Source: Oscillospiraceae bacterium (GTDB lineage: Bacteria; Bacillota; Clostridia; Oscillospirales; Ruminococcaceae). From it: a stretch of DNA of 64,000 nucleotides. Shown piece after piece: positions 44,331-53,520 of the stretch. The stretch lies in contig JAUNSK010000007.1 of NCBI GenBank assembly GCA_030539275.1, forward strand, positions 82,774 through 146,773, written 5' to 3'. A model generated the notes under the pieces. That model was not told where the DNA came from. It saw only the letters and a program-made list of their open reading frames with translations, and searched no databases. How positions within the stretch are numbered: position 1 is the first letter of the stretch; each line of letters begins with the position of its first letter. A program made the position numbers and the translations under genes.

Positions 44331-46538
44331 TTATTGCTGAGCGTCCGTTACATCACCCTGAGTATCATCAGTATGCTCGGTTGTATGCTCTGTTTCAACA
44401 GGTGCCTGGGTTGTATCCGGTGCAGCTGTCGAATGTATCGGCGGATCGGTAACCTGTGTCTGCGGAGGCTGAGTCGTAACCGGTTCAGTCTCATGCTTTA
44501 TAGCACCAACAGCTTCAAATGCAGCTTGTGTATTATCATGGATAGTTTCATATCTGACATCATTGAAAAGGAACGTATATGTTCCGATATCAGCACGCTG
44601 ACCTGTCTGCGTATTCTCTATCTCAATTCTGACAGTCTTTGTTTCTGAGCCTGTGAGCTCGATCTTCAAAAATGCTGAATTTGCAACATCTATTCCTGAC
44701 TTTTCAGCCTTAAGCTCGTTTTCAATATATGCATTGAACTTAAATGTTCCCTTGGCATTTGCAGGGAAAGTTATGTTGATCGGTACTGTAAATTCAGGAA
44801 GCTTGCCTGAGCTTACGTATATGACCATCTTCTCACTTGGATTTACAAGCGTGTTTGCCTGAAGATTCTGGGAAAGAACTTCGTCCTTAGGCCTATCTGA
44901 ATCTTTTTCCTCAACGATGACTTCAAATCCGGCATCCTTTATCATCTTTTCAGCTTCCTGACGCGTTTTGCCGAGAACATTCGGAACAAGCTTTGCCTCA
45001 TTCTGGGCGCCCTTGCTTACGAATATTGTTACCTGCTGACTTACATTAAGTTCTGTTCCTGCTTCAGGTGAAACTCTGATAACAAGATTATTCGGAATTT
45101 CATCATTGAACGTGAGTGTCTGTGCAACTTTGAATCCTGCCTTATTGATAAGTTTAACCGCATCTTCGGATTCAAGTCCTTCAACCTGAGGTACTATAGA
45201 AACATTTGTTCCGTTGCTTACTGTTACATAAACTGTATCACCTTTTTTGATTTTTGAACCTGCATCTATACTCTGAGTAACTATTTTATTCTGTTCAAGT
45301 TCTGAAAATACAGGATCACCGTCTTTGACAAGATGAATTTTATTTTTATACTTTTCAGTCATCTCATCAAAATCATAATCAACAAGATAAGGCATCGTGA
45401 TCTCATCAGCCCCGCCTTTTCTCAGTGTCTTGCTGATAAACGCTGTAATACCGAATACAACTGCTATTATAACAACTACTGTAAAAACAGCAGCTACTTT
45501 ACTCATAACAGGCTTTTTCCCGTCATAATCAGTTTCGTCATTATCTTCATCATCATATCTGCGCGAATCCCTGGAATTTCCTATATAGTAGTTATCCTCT
45601 TCAACATAGTCATCATCATTTTCATATTCCGGCTCCGGATCCTCATATACTTTCTCCTCATGCTTTACTGCAGCCATCGGAGCTGTATCATAGTATCCGA
45701 ATGTCATTTTAGGAGAAGCCTTGAATCTTTCTATATCCCTGATCATGTCGTTTGCAGACTGATATCTGTCCTGAGGATTTTTCTCTATCGCCTTAAGTAC
45801 GATCTCCTCCATACCTTCAGGTATATCAGGATTGATGTTTCTGGGAAGCTCCGCCTGATCCTGCATCTGCATAAGGGCAACTGTAACAGGATTATCTGTA
45901 TCAAACGGTTTGCGTCCTGTAAGCATTTCATACATAAGGATACCAACTGAGTAGATATCACTTTTGCCGTCTGTAGGTTTGCCGCACGCCTGCTCAGGAC
46001 TTATATAGTGAACAGAACCTATCGTCTGGGCTGTTGCTGTAATGCCAAGCTCGTATGTAAACTTAGCAATACCGAAGTCCATGACCTTGATAGTTCCGTC
46101 CTTGAACATCATAATATTCTGAGGCTTGATATCACGGTGTATGATTCCCCTGTCATGTGCGTGCTGGAGAGCTCTCAGTATCTGTATAACCAGATGGGCA
46201 GTCTCTTTCCAGTCAAGGCAGCCTTCTTCATCTATATAGTCCTTAAGAGTAATACCATCGATGTACTCCATTACGATGAATCTTATCTCATCATTAAATC
46301 CCACATCGAGTATCTTGACTATATTAGGATGTGAAAGCATGGAAACTGCTTTTGATTCATTCTTGAATCTTTTCAGGAATTCATCATTGTTTATAAATTC
46401 ATTTTTCAGAATTTTGACAGCAACTTCCCTGTTTTCCTCGATATCATATGCCATATAAACATCAGCCATACCGCCGGCCCCGATACGTTTTTGTATTTCG
46501 TATCTCCCGTCAAGCATAGCTCCAATATTTTTATCCAT
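44331..46538 (-). CDS. prkC: PASTA-domain Ser/Thr kinase, paralogue 1
   Basis: 735 residues. Kinase domain (about 1-270): glycine loop IGAGGMADVYMA, catalytic Lys VAVKILK, HRDIKPQN, DFGIAKF, and an activation segment with several Thr (FTYELGITATAQTIG) that would be autophosphorylated as in Bacillus PrkC. A transmembrane helix (VAAVFTVVVIIAVVFGITAF) is followed by three PASTA repeats, a beta-rich domain and a long Thr/Pro tail. PrkC senses muropeptides or lipid II and controls cell-wall metabolism and spore germination in other Firmicutes. AAAGGAG precedes the ATG. It is separated from paralogue 2 by rsgA. Confidence 0.95.
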   Translation of the reverse strand: MDKNIGAMLDGRYEIQKRIGAGGMADVYMAYDIEENREVAVKILKNEFINNDEFLKRFKNESKAVSMLSHPNIVKILDVGFNDEIRFIVMEYIDGITLKDYIDEEGCLDWKETAHLVIQILRALQHAHDRGIIHRDIKPQNIMMFKDGTIKVMDFGIAKFTYELGITATAQTIGSVHYISPEQACGKPTDGKSDIYSVGILMYEMLTGRKPFDTDNPVTVALMQMQDQAELPRNINPDIPEGMEEIVLKAIEKNPQDRYQSANDMIRDIERFKASPKMTFGYYDTAPMAAVKHEEKVYEDPEPEYENDDDYVEEDNYYIGNSRDSRRYDDEDNDETDYDGKKPVMSKVAAVFTVVVIIAVVFGITAFISKTLRKGGADEITMPYLVDYDFDEMTEKYKNKIHLVKDGDPVFSELEQNKIVTQSIDAGSKIKKGDTVYVTVSNGTNVSIVPQVEGLESEDAVKLINKAGFKVAQTLTFNDEIPNNLVIRVSPEAGTELNVSQQVTIFVSKGAQNEAKLVPNVLGKTRQEAEKMIKDAGFEVIVEEKDSDRPKDEVLSQNLQANTLVNPSEKMVIYVSSGKLPEFTVPINITFPANAKGTFKFNAYIENELKAEKSGIDVANSAFLKIELTGSETKTVRIEIENTQTGQRADIGTYTFLFNDVRYETIHDNTQAAFEAVGAIKHETEPVTTQPPQTQVTDPPIHSTAAPDTTQAPVETEHTTEHTDDTQGDVTDAQQ

Positions 46539-46582
46539 AACGGCTTTTCTCCTTTAACAGACTCTGAAATATCTTAGTCTCA

Positions 46583-47473
46583 CTAAAGCTCCCAATCTTT
46601 TATATTTTTAGCTTCTTCATACATCTGACAGTAGCTTTCATGCCTGCTTGCTGAAATAATTCCGGCATTTACTGCCTCAATGACAGCGCAGCCCTTTTCC
46701 TTAGTGTGAGAACAATCCTTGAACCGACATTTTTGAGCAAAATCCCTGAACTCTGTAAAGCAGCTGCTCAGTTCATCTTTTTTTATTATATCATATTTAT
46801 TTGTTTCAAATGTCGAAAATCCAGGGGTATCTGCAATGTAACCTTTATTCTCAAGCTTATACAGCTGAGCATGCCTTGTAGTGTGTCTTCCTCTTCCAAG
46901 TTTTTTGCTTATCTCGCCGGTTGCAAGGTTAAGTCCGGAATCGATCGCATTAAGCAGCGTCGACTTTCCAGCTCCTGTATTTCCTGTGAAAGCACTTATT
47001 TTGTCCTTCATTTCATCATACAGACTTGTTACGGATGACTTATCGTTATAGTCGATGACCCTGACCTCTATGCCCGCCCCCGAGTATATATTATATATAT
47101 TCTCATAAATGTCCAGATCGACTTTTGTTATTACAACTACAGGTTTTATCTTTTTATATTCTGCTATGGCAATGAACTTGTCGAGCAGTGTCAGATTCGG
47201 TGACGGCTCACATACTGAAACTATGAAGAACAGCTGATCAAGATTGGCAAGCGGAGGTCTGATAATAAAGTTTTTTCTTGGCAAAATCTCTGTTATAATA
47301 TTTTCACCTGAAAAAAATACGTTATCGCCAACATATACCGTCTGTCCGTTTTTTCTGAAAACACCCCGGGGTTTGCACTCATATAATCCATCCGGAGACT
47401 CCACTGTATAGAGTCCCCCGATAGACCTGATTACAAGTCCTGATTTCTTTTCGCTATCCTGTATCATATACAT
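46583..47473 (-). CDS. rsgA: Ribosome small subunit-dependent GTPase RsgA
   Basis: 296 residues. Circularly permuted GTPase: G4 ITKVDLD, then G1 TGNTGAGKSTLLNAI, G3 DTPGFSTFE; an N-terminal OB domain and a C-terminal zinc site CRFKDCSHTKEKGC. It helps final 30S maturation and is also called CpgA/YloQ. Its ATG immediately follows the stop codon of kinase paralogue 2 (TAAATG), and no strong separate ribosome binding site is present, so translation is likely coupled. A second ATG two codons downstream is equally possible. Confidence 0.95.
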   Translation of the reverse strand: MYMIQDSEKKSGLVIRSIGGLYTVESPDGLYECKPRGVFRKNGQTVYVGDNVFFSGENIITEILPRKNFIIRPPLANLDQLFFIVSVCEPSPNLTLLDKFIAIAEYKKIKPVVVITKVDLDIYENIYNIYSGAGIEVRVIDYNDKSSVTSLYDEMKDKISAFTGNTGAGKSTLLNAIDSGLNLATGEISKKLGRGRHTTRHAQLYKLENKGYIADTPGFSTFETNKYDIIKKDELSSCFTEFRDFAQKCRFKDCSHTKEKGCAVIEAVNAGIISASRHESYCQMYEEAKNIKDWEL

Positions 47474-49678
47474 TTAGTTTGCAGCAGTTGACTGTGTTGC
47501 TTCCCAGTCACCTGCAGCTGTTGTAATGTCGGTAGTTTCTGAACCTGCAGGAGTAGTTGTGACAGCAGGCGGTGTTGTAACAGGCGGTGTTGTAACAATC
47601 TGAATTCCTCCGACGCTTTCAAATGCTTCCTGAACTGTATCAGATATCTGCTTCTTAGTCTTATTGTCATCAAAGGAGAATTCATATCTGCATACCTCTG
47701 CTTCCTGATTTGTCGCCTGATTTATAATAGTGACTCTGACGTCCTTTTTGCCGCCGGAGCTTACAAGAGTCAGCGTTTTCTTCTGAGTATAGTCGGCATT
47801 TACATTTGCTTCTTCTACTGAAAGTGTTCCGTCAATATATGCCCTGAAAGTAAATATTCCGTGTGCATTCACAGGGAACGGTATTTCGATCGGCATACTC
47901 ATCTGAGGCGGCTGTCCGTTGCTTATCCAGATAGTTACCTCTGTATCAGTTTTGATCTTCTGATTTGCCGAGTGACTCTGCATGGCAACTGTTCCTGCTT
48001 TTTTGTCAGAAGATATCTCAGCTGTTAAGACCTTAAGATCACGATCCTCAAGTATCTTAGTTGCTTCTTCCTGTGTTTTTCCGATCAGATCCGGCATGTC
48101 AACATCCAGTACTACAGGACCTCTGCTTATATACAGTACAATACAAGATCCTTCCTTCATAGCGAATCCGCCTTCAGGCGTTGTACTTATTGCGTTGCCA
48201 TACTCAACTGAGTCGGAGTTGATCCATTTTTCCTGCACTTCAAAGCCCTGATCAACCAGAAGCGCTTTTGCCTGCTCAGCAGAAAAGCCCGGATCTATTG
48301 AATAGACGTTTACCATTTTAGGTCCTTTACTGAGTATAACATTTACTGTAGTACCCGGTTTGATCTCTTTTCCTGCTTCCGGATCCTGAGAAAGAATTAC
48401 ACCCTTATCATATGATGAATACTCAGCTTTATTATCATCTGTCTTGACTTCTATCAGATGACCGTATTCCTGCTGTACGTAATTGTAATCCAGACCTACA
48501 AGACTTACAAGCTGAAATTCCTTATTGTCAGAACCGTCTCCGCCGAAGTAGTTATAAAGCAGTCCGAAAATAAAGCACACTGCAACAATTATTACGACGA
48601 TCGAAACTCCTGAAAGAATAGGGATAAACATTGATCTTTTTTCTACATATTCTTCATCGACATCATCATCCTCAGGGATAACCGGTTTTTCCTCCGGTAC
48701 ATCCTCTTCATGTGTTTTCTGATTTTTCTTCAGCGGCTTGTAGATAGTAGGATCAAGTGATTTAAAAAACTTCGTGTTGCTCTCCTCATTTTTATTCTTA
48801 TCGTTCATATTGATATTATTCTCCTCCTCATAATAACCAAATACTGATTGCGGAGATGATTTGAATTTTTCAATATCTTCAATCATCTTCACGGCTGACT
48901 GGTATCTGTCAGCAGGATTTTTTTCAATCGCCTTAAGAATTATTTCTTCGAGTGCTTCAGGAATATCAGGATTTATCTGTCTGGGCGGTTTTGCATTTAC
49001 CTGCATCTGCATCAGTGCAATTGAAAGTGCATTGTCAGTATCAAACGGCTTGACACCCGTAAGCATTTCATACATTACAATGCCTACTGAGTATATATCG
49101 CTTTTTTCGTCTGTTACGTCACTGCGCGCCTGTTCCGGACTTATGTAATGAACAGAACCTATTGCCTGGATATTGTCTCCGAGACCTTCTTCCCTGGCAA
49201 ACTTTGCGATCCCGAAATCCATCACTTTAATGGTACCGTCAGTCAGAACCATTATATTCTGCGGTTTTATATCACGGTGCACAACACCCTTGCTGTGTGC
49301 ATGTGAAAGTGCCCGCAGGATCTGCATAATATAATGAACAGCATCCTTCCAGTCAAGCCGGCCTTCTTTTATCATGTACTCATCAAGAGTTATACCGTCA
49401 ATATACTCCATAACAATATACTGAATCTTATCAGTAAACCCTACATCAAACACTCTGACTATATTTGGATGTGATAGAACAGCAATAGCCTTGGATTCAT
49501 TTCTGAACCGTCTTAAAAACTCCTCGTTTTCAGAAAATTCACTTTTAAGTATTTTGACAGCAACAGTTTTATTATCAAGTATATCGTTTGCCTTATAGAC
49601 ATCAGCCATTCCTCCGACGCCTATAAGCTCGATGATCTCATACCTTCCGTCAAGCTTTTTTCCAATGTTCTTATCCAT
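47474..49678 (-). CDS. prkC: PASTA-domain Ser/Thr kinase, paralogue 2, with altered activation segment
   Basis: 734 residues from the ATG at 49678 (AGGAGTG eight bases upstream; a TTG one codon earlier is possible). It has the same layout as paralogue 1: kinase domain with IGVGGMADVYKA, VAVKILK, HRDIKPQN and DFGIAKF; a transmembrane helix (IVVIIVAVCFIFGLLYNYF); PASTA repeats; beta-rich domain; Thr/Pro tail. The difference is the activation segment between DFG and GSVHY, which contains no Ser or Thr, whereas paralogue 1 has four Thr. It therefore cannot be activated by the usual loop phosphorylation. It is the one next to prpC, the usual prkC position. The catalytic residues are intact. Confidence 0.94.
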   Translation of the reverse strand: MDKNIGKKLDGRYEIIELIGVGGMADVYKANDILDNKTVAVKILKSEFSENEEFLRRFRNESKAIAVLSHPNIVRVFDVGFTDKIQYIVMEYIDGITLDEYMIKEGRLDWKDAVHYIMQILRALSHAHSKGVVHRDIKPQNIMVLTDGTIKVMDFGIAKFAREEGLGDNIQAIGSVHYISPEQARSDVTDEKSDIYSVGIVMYEMLTGVKPFDTDNALSIALMQMQVNAKPPRQINPDIPEALEEIILKAIEKNPADRYQSAVKMIEDIEKFKSSPQSVFGYYEEENNINMNDKNKNEESNTKFFKSLDPTIYKPLKKNQKTHEEDVPEEKPVIPEDDDVDEEYVEKRSMFIPILSGVSIVVIIVAVCFIFGLLYNYFGGDGSDNKEFQLVSLVGLDYNYVQQEYGHLIEVKTDDNKAEYSSYDKGVILSQDPEAGKEIKPGTTVNVILSKGPKMVNVYSIDPGFSAEQAKALLVDQGFEVQEKWINSDSVEYGNAISTTPEGGFAMKEGSCIVLYISRGPVVLDVDMPDLIGKTQEEATKILEDRDLKVLTAEISSDKKAGTVAMQSHSANQKIKTDTEVTIWISNGQPPQMSMPIEIPFPVNAHGIFTFRAYIDGTLSVEEANVNADYTQKKTLTLVSSGGKKDVRVTIINQATNQEAEVCRYEFSFDDNKTKKQISDTVQEAFESVGGIQIVTTPPVTTPPAVTTTPAGSETTDITTAAGDWEATQSTAAN

Positions 49679-49725
49679 CAAACAAACACTCCTGAATGCT
49701 TTTTTTACTTATTTTCGTGCTCTTC

Positions 49726-50457
49726 TCAGCCGTCTTCGACAACTGCAAGCGTTATATTATCATATCCGCCCTTTGCAAGTGCAAGATTCACAAGTTTTTC
49801 AACTGCATCCTCCAGAGGCACTTCATTTATATACTCCAGAATCTCATCTGACGTGCAGTAGCCATGCAGTCCGTCTGAGCAAAGAAGAAGTCTTGCATCT
49901 CCAAGCTCAGTTTCAAAGTAGTCAACAGCAATATCCTTTTCCACTCCGACTGCCCTGATAAGCATGTTTTTCTTCGGATGAGCATTTTTTTCTTCTTCTG
50001 TTATCTCTCCCCGGTCCATAAGCATCTGGACAAATGAATGATCGGTCGTGATCTGTTCTATCCCGTCTTCACTGCACAGATAAGCCCTGCTGTCGCCGAC
50101 ATTTACTATATGTGCTGTTCCGGTTCGTGCATTAACAAATGCTGCTACACAAGTTGATCCCATTCCCAGCTTATCCGGATCTGTATACGCAGTATTATAT
50201 ACTATCGAGTTTGCTATGCTGACAGTTGATATCATAAGGTTTCTGATACTGTTTGAAGAAAATCCGTCCTCGTAACCTGCAATAAATTTGCTGAGGACCA
50301 CATCAGCAGTTATGCTGCTTGCGTCAAGACCTGAATTCTGACCGCCCATACCGTCGCACAAAACAACGAACACAGAGTCACCGATACATTCGCTCTTGAC
50401 TATATCCTGGTTTTCCGCTCTGCATAAACCAATATTTGAATCAGTCTGTACTTTCAA
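49726..50457 (-). CDS. prpC: PP2C-family Ser/Thr phosphatase (PrpC/Stp)
   Basis: 243 residues from a TTG start with GGGGGGATAACG in front. Metal-binding motifs: RAENQDIV, FVVLCDGMGGQNSG, VNVGDSRAYL, TTDHSFVQ, LLLCSDGLHGY and GGYDNITL. It is the cognate phosphatase of PASTA kinases, reversing their phosphorylations. It overlaps rlmN by 17 bp and precedes kinase paralogue 2 by 47 bp, so phosphatase and kinase are made together. Confidence 0.96.
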   Translation of the reverse strand: MKVQTDSNIGLCRAENQDIVKSECIGDSVFVVLCDGMGGQNSGLDASSITADVVLSKFIAGYEDGFSSNSIRNLMISTVSIANSIVYNTAYTDPDKLGMGSTCVAAFVNARTGTAHIVNVGDSRAYLCSEDGIEQITTDHSFVQMLMDRGEITEEEKNAHPKKNMLIRAVGVEKDIAVDYFETELGDARLLLCSDGLHGYCTSDEILEYINEVPLEDAVEKLVNLALAKGGYDNITLAVVEDG

Positions 50458-51502
50458 CGTTATCCCCCCTTACTGCTTCAAGTTCTCTTCTCAGCTGACC
50501 GCATGCAGCGTCAATATCTGATCCGAGTTTACGTCTTATTGTCGCATTTACTCCAAGCTTTTCAAGCTGGGCCTGAAATCTCCGCACTGTTTTTTCTTCT
50601 GATGCGTAGCTTCTTTCCTTAACAGTGTTTACAGCGATAAGATTTACATGACATATCATATTTTTGAGCAATGCTGCTATTCTCTTTGCATCTTCAGACG
50701 AAGAATTGACTCCCTCAATGACGGCATATTCAAATGTTACTCTTCTGCCTGTCTGCTTCTCATACCTTTCACAGGCAGGAATAAGCTCATCTAGTCCGTA
50801 TTTTCTGTTTACAGGCATAATTGCACTTCTGCCCTTGTCTGAGGCATTGTGAAGTGATACTGCAAGATTTACAGAAAGGTTTTCTTTTGCAAGCTTATCG
50901 ATGCCAGGTACGATACCGCAGGTAGAAAGCGTAATATGTCTCTGACTCAGATTGCATCCTTCAGGTGCTGTAACAAGTCTTATAAACTTTACAACATTAT
51001 CATAGTTGTCAAGAGGTTCTCCTATTCCCATCAGTACAATACGTGAAATTCTTTTTCCTGTATCCTTCTGGGCCTCATACATCTGAAGAAGAATTTCTGA
51101 CGCTTCAAGACTGCGGACATAGCCCGCGATCGCAGAAGCACAGAAATCACATCCCATTTTGCAGCCAACCTGAGTTGACACACATATCGAGATTCCGAAA
51201 TTATATTCCATTACTACCGACTCGATGATATTGCCGTCAGCAAGTCCATAAAGATATTTTACAGTATTATCTGTAGCTGATTCAAGCTTTCGGATGATAT
51301 TTAGGCGTTTTATACAAAATATATCATTTAATCTGGCCTGCAAACCAGCAGAAATGTTGGTCATTTCAGAAAAATCCAAAACATTTTTAACATGAAGCCA
51401 GTTGTATATCTGTTTTGCCCTGAATTTTTTCTCGCAGAGACTGTTTATCATTATGTTTTCAAGTTCATCGCAGGAAAGTGAAAGTATATCTGTCTTATCC
51501 AT
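50441..51502 (-). CDS. rlmN: 23S rRNA (A2503-C2) and tRNA methyltransferase RlmN
   Basis: 353 residues. Radical SAM motif CKMGCDFCAS, preceded by the ICVSTQVG segment; VLMGIGEPLDNYD and HITLSTCGIVPGI are typical. The catalytic Cys pair (one at CGQL near the C-terminus) is present. RlmN makes m2A2503 in 23S rRNA and m2A37 in some tRNAs by a ping-pong mechanism. It lies four bp after rsmB. Confidence 0.96.
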   Translation of the reverse strand: MDKTDILSLSCDELENIMINSLCEKKFRAKQIYNWLHVKNVLDFSEMTNISAGLQARLNDIFCIKRLNIIRKLESATDNTVKYLYGLADGNIIESVVMEYNFGISICVSTQVGCKMGCDFCASAIAGYVRSLEASEILLQMYEAQKDTGKRISRIVLMGIGEPLDNYDNVVKFIRLVTAPEGCNLSQRHITLSTCGIVPGIDKLAKENLSVNLAVSLHNASDKGRSAIMPVNRKYGLDELIPACERYEKQTGRRVTFEYAVIEGVNSSSEDAKRIAALLKNMICHVNLIAVNTVKERSYASEEKTVRRFQAQLEKLGVNATIRRKLGSDIDAACGQLRRELEAVRGDNVESTD

Positions 51503-51506
51503 CGGT

Positions 51507-52814
51507 TTATTTTTTCCTCTTTATCTTAGAAATAAAAAATCCGTCTGAGCCAAATACATCATCCCCGAGTGTCAGCTTATATATCCCTTCAGGCATTCCC
51601 GGGATCACCGGAAAATCCGCCTTCTCATAATCTTCGTTTTCTGATAAAAATTTGTCTATTATATCATCATTTTCAGCGCGGTTAAGAGTACATGTTGAAT
51701 AAACCAGTTCCCCGCCTGGTTTAAGATATGCTGCACCGTTTTTAAGTATCGCATACTGTATCTCTGGCAGCTTTTCAAACTCTGAAGTATCTTTATATCT
51801 TATCTCGGGTTTTTTTCTTATAACACCTAGACCTGAACAGGGAACATCACAAAGCACCTTGTCTGCCCCGTTGAATTCATCGTAATGGATCAGCGCATCA
51901 CCCTGACGGGCAGTTATATTTGTGAGTCCCAGTCTTGCGGCGCCTGACTGTACAAGCTGCGCACGCTGTTCATGAATGTCAAACGCGGTTATCGATCCTG
52001 TATTCTCCATCAGCTGAGCCATCGTAAATGCTTTTCCTCCCGGTGCGCTGCACAGATCAAGTACTTTTTCTCCCCTTACCAGTCCGAGTATAAGACACGC
52101 AAGCTGTGATGAGATATCCTGAACATGAAACATACCGTTATCAAATGCCTTTGTTGCCGTCAGATCACCGCCCGGTACGCACATGCATGCCGGCGGAAAG
52201 CTCAGCTGCGTGATCTCAAAGCCTTCGAGCGCCTTTATAAGCTCATCTTTGCTGCATGAGCAGGTATTGTGTCTTATAAAAACATCGGGTCTGAGCTGTG
52301 CTCTTTCAAGAAAGCGGTTTGTAAACTCATCTCCGTAATCACTGATAAGCTTTCTGATAATGCCTGTATCTACAGAATACTTTACAGACATGGCATCAAT
52401 TTTACCTGTCGGCCAGGCAGCTGTCTTATTGTCTCTGATAAAATGTCTCAGAACTGCATTTACAAAACCTGATGCACTTGAGACCTTGAAGCTCCTGGTA
52501 AGTTTAACAGATTCATTGACAGCTGCATTATCCGGTACACTGTCCATGTAACGCAGCTGATATATTCCCATTCTGAGTATATTGAGTATGGTAGGATCAA
52601 GTTTACTGAGTTTTTTGCTGCTGTATTTTGATATAATATAATCAAGAGTGATTTTTTTCTCGATTATTCCATAATACATTACTGTTATGAATCTCTTATC
52701 CTGTGATGACATTTCAGCGTCTGAAAGAACGCTGTCAAGCAGGATATTTGAGTAACTGTTGTCTTTAAATGTCTTGTTAAGAAGCTTAAGAACTTCTTTT
52801 CTGGAGTTTACCAT
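51507..52814 (-). CDS. rsmB: 16S rRNA (cytosine-967-C5) methyltransferase RsmB
   Basis: 435 residues from the ATG at 52814 (AGAAGGAATTAAC upstream). The N-terminal NusB-like helical region is followed by the methyltransferase: KVLDLCSAPGGKAFTMAQLM (SAM motif I), DVPCSGLGVIRKKPEIR with the Pro-Cys, and VYSTCTLNRAEND with the catalytic Cys. It makes m5C967 in 16S rRNA. It sits between the metallopeptidase and rlmN, with gaps of one to four bp. Confidence 0.96.
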   Translation of the reverse strand: MVNSRKEVLKLLNKTFKDNSYSNILLDSVLSDAEMSSQDKRFITVMYYGIIEKKITLDYIISKYSSKKLSKLDPTILNILRMGIYQLRYMDSVPDNAAVNESVKLTRSFKVSSASGFVNAVLRHFIRDNKTAAWPTGKIDAMSVKYSVDTGIIRKLISDYGDEFTNRFLERAQLRPDVFIRHNTCSCSKDELIKALEGFEITQLSFPPACMCVPGGDLTATKAFDNGMFHVQDISSQLACLILGLVRGEKVLDLCSAPGGKAFTMAQLMENTGSITAFDIHEQRAQLVQSGAARLGLTNITARQGDALIHYDEFNGADKVLCDVPCSGLGVIRKKPEIRYKDTSEFEKLPEIQYAILKNGAAYLKPGGELVYSTCTLNRAENDDIIDKFLSENEDYEKADFPVIPGMPEGIYKLTLGDDVFGSDGFFISKIKRKK

Positions 52815-52815
52815 G

Positions 52816-53475
52816 TTAATTCCTTCTGGATATAGCAATCAGTCTGAACAGCTGTACCACTGAAACCAGCAGTGCAGCAACATATGTCAGAGCTGCTGCT
52901 CCCAACACCTTTTTTGTTTTATCAAGTTCATCCTCATCAAGAACTGCATTGTTTCTGAGCGTTTTCATTGCTCTTGAGCTTGCATTGAATTCAACAGGCA
53001 GTGTAACCAGGTGAAATAAAACCACTATAAAAAACAGTATGATGCCTATATTTACAAGAGGTCTTATTGAAAATACAGCCCCGAGTATAACAAGAGGAAC
53101 TGATAACGATGAACCGAAATTTGCTGCCGGAACGACTCTTGATCTGATCCTGATTAATGACCAGTCTTCTGCATGCTGTACTGCGTGACCTGCTTCGTGA
53201 GCAGCTATGCCGACTGCAGCAACAGATGAGCTTGAGTATACCGAATCTGAAAGCCTGATAACGTTTGCGGCCGGATCGTAATGATCCGTAAGTTTTCCTG
53301 AGATACGCTGCACACCAACATTATAAAGACCATTTGCATCAAGTATATCTCTTGCAGCCTGTGCCCCGGTCACTCCACGTGAATTTTTAACATCATTGTA
53401 TTTTGAAAATGTAGATTTGACATTTATCTGGGCTACAAGTGCAATTAAGATCGAAAGCAATAATAATCCATACAT
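52816..53475 (-). CDS. Zinc metallopeptidase, YugP family
   Basis: 219 residues from the ATG at 53475, nine bases after GGAGG. A membrane protein with an N-terminal helix (LLLLSILIALVAQI) and two to three further helices. The HEAGH motif (AAHEAGHAVQHAEDW) is a zinc-binding HExxH; the region SVAAVGIAAHEAGH and TLPVEFNASSRAM are typical of the YugP/DUF2268-like group. The protease role is predicted, with no known substrate. It is not part of the core Bacillus cluster, so it is an insertion between fmt and rsmB, common in Clostridia. Confidence 0.88.
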   Translation of the reverse strand: MYGLLLLSILIALVAQINVKSTFSKYNDVKNSRGVTGAQAARDILDANGLYNVGVQRISGKLTDHYDPAANVIRLSDSVYSSSSVAAVGIAAHEAGHAVQHAEDWSLIRIRSRVVPAANFGSSLSVPLVILGAVFSIRPLVNIGIILFFIVVLFHLVTLPVEFNASSRAMKTLRNNAVLDEDELDKTKKVLGAAALTYVAALLVSVVQLFRLIAISRRN

Positions 53476-53520
53476 AGTACAATACCTCCGTTTTATAAAA
53501 ATATTGTCACTAGTCAATTG

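Noticed and set aside
45333-45950. 205-codon open frame on the plus strand opposite prkC paralogue 1
   Set aside because: Antisense to the transmembrane and linker region of the kinase; its hydrophobic Ile/Tyr-rich translation is the mirror of that sequence.
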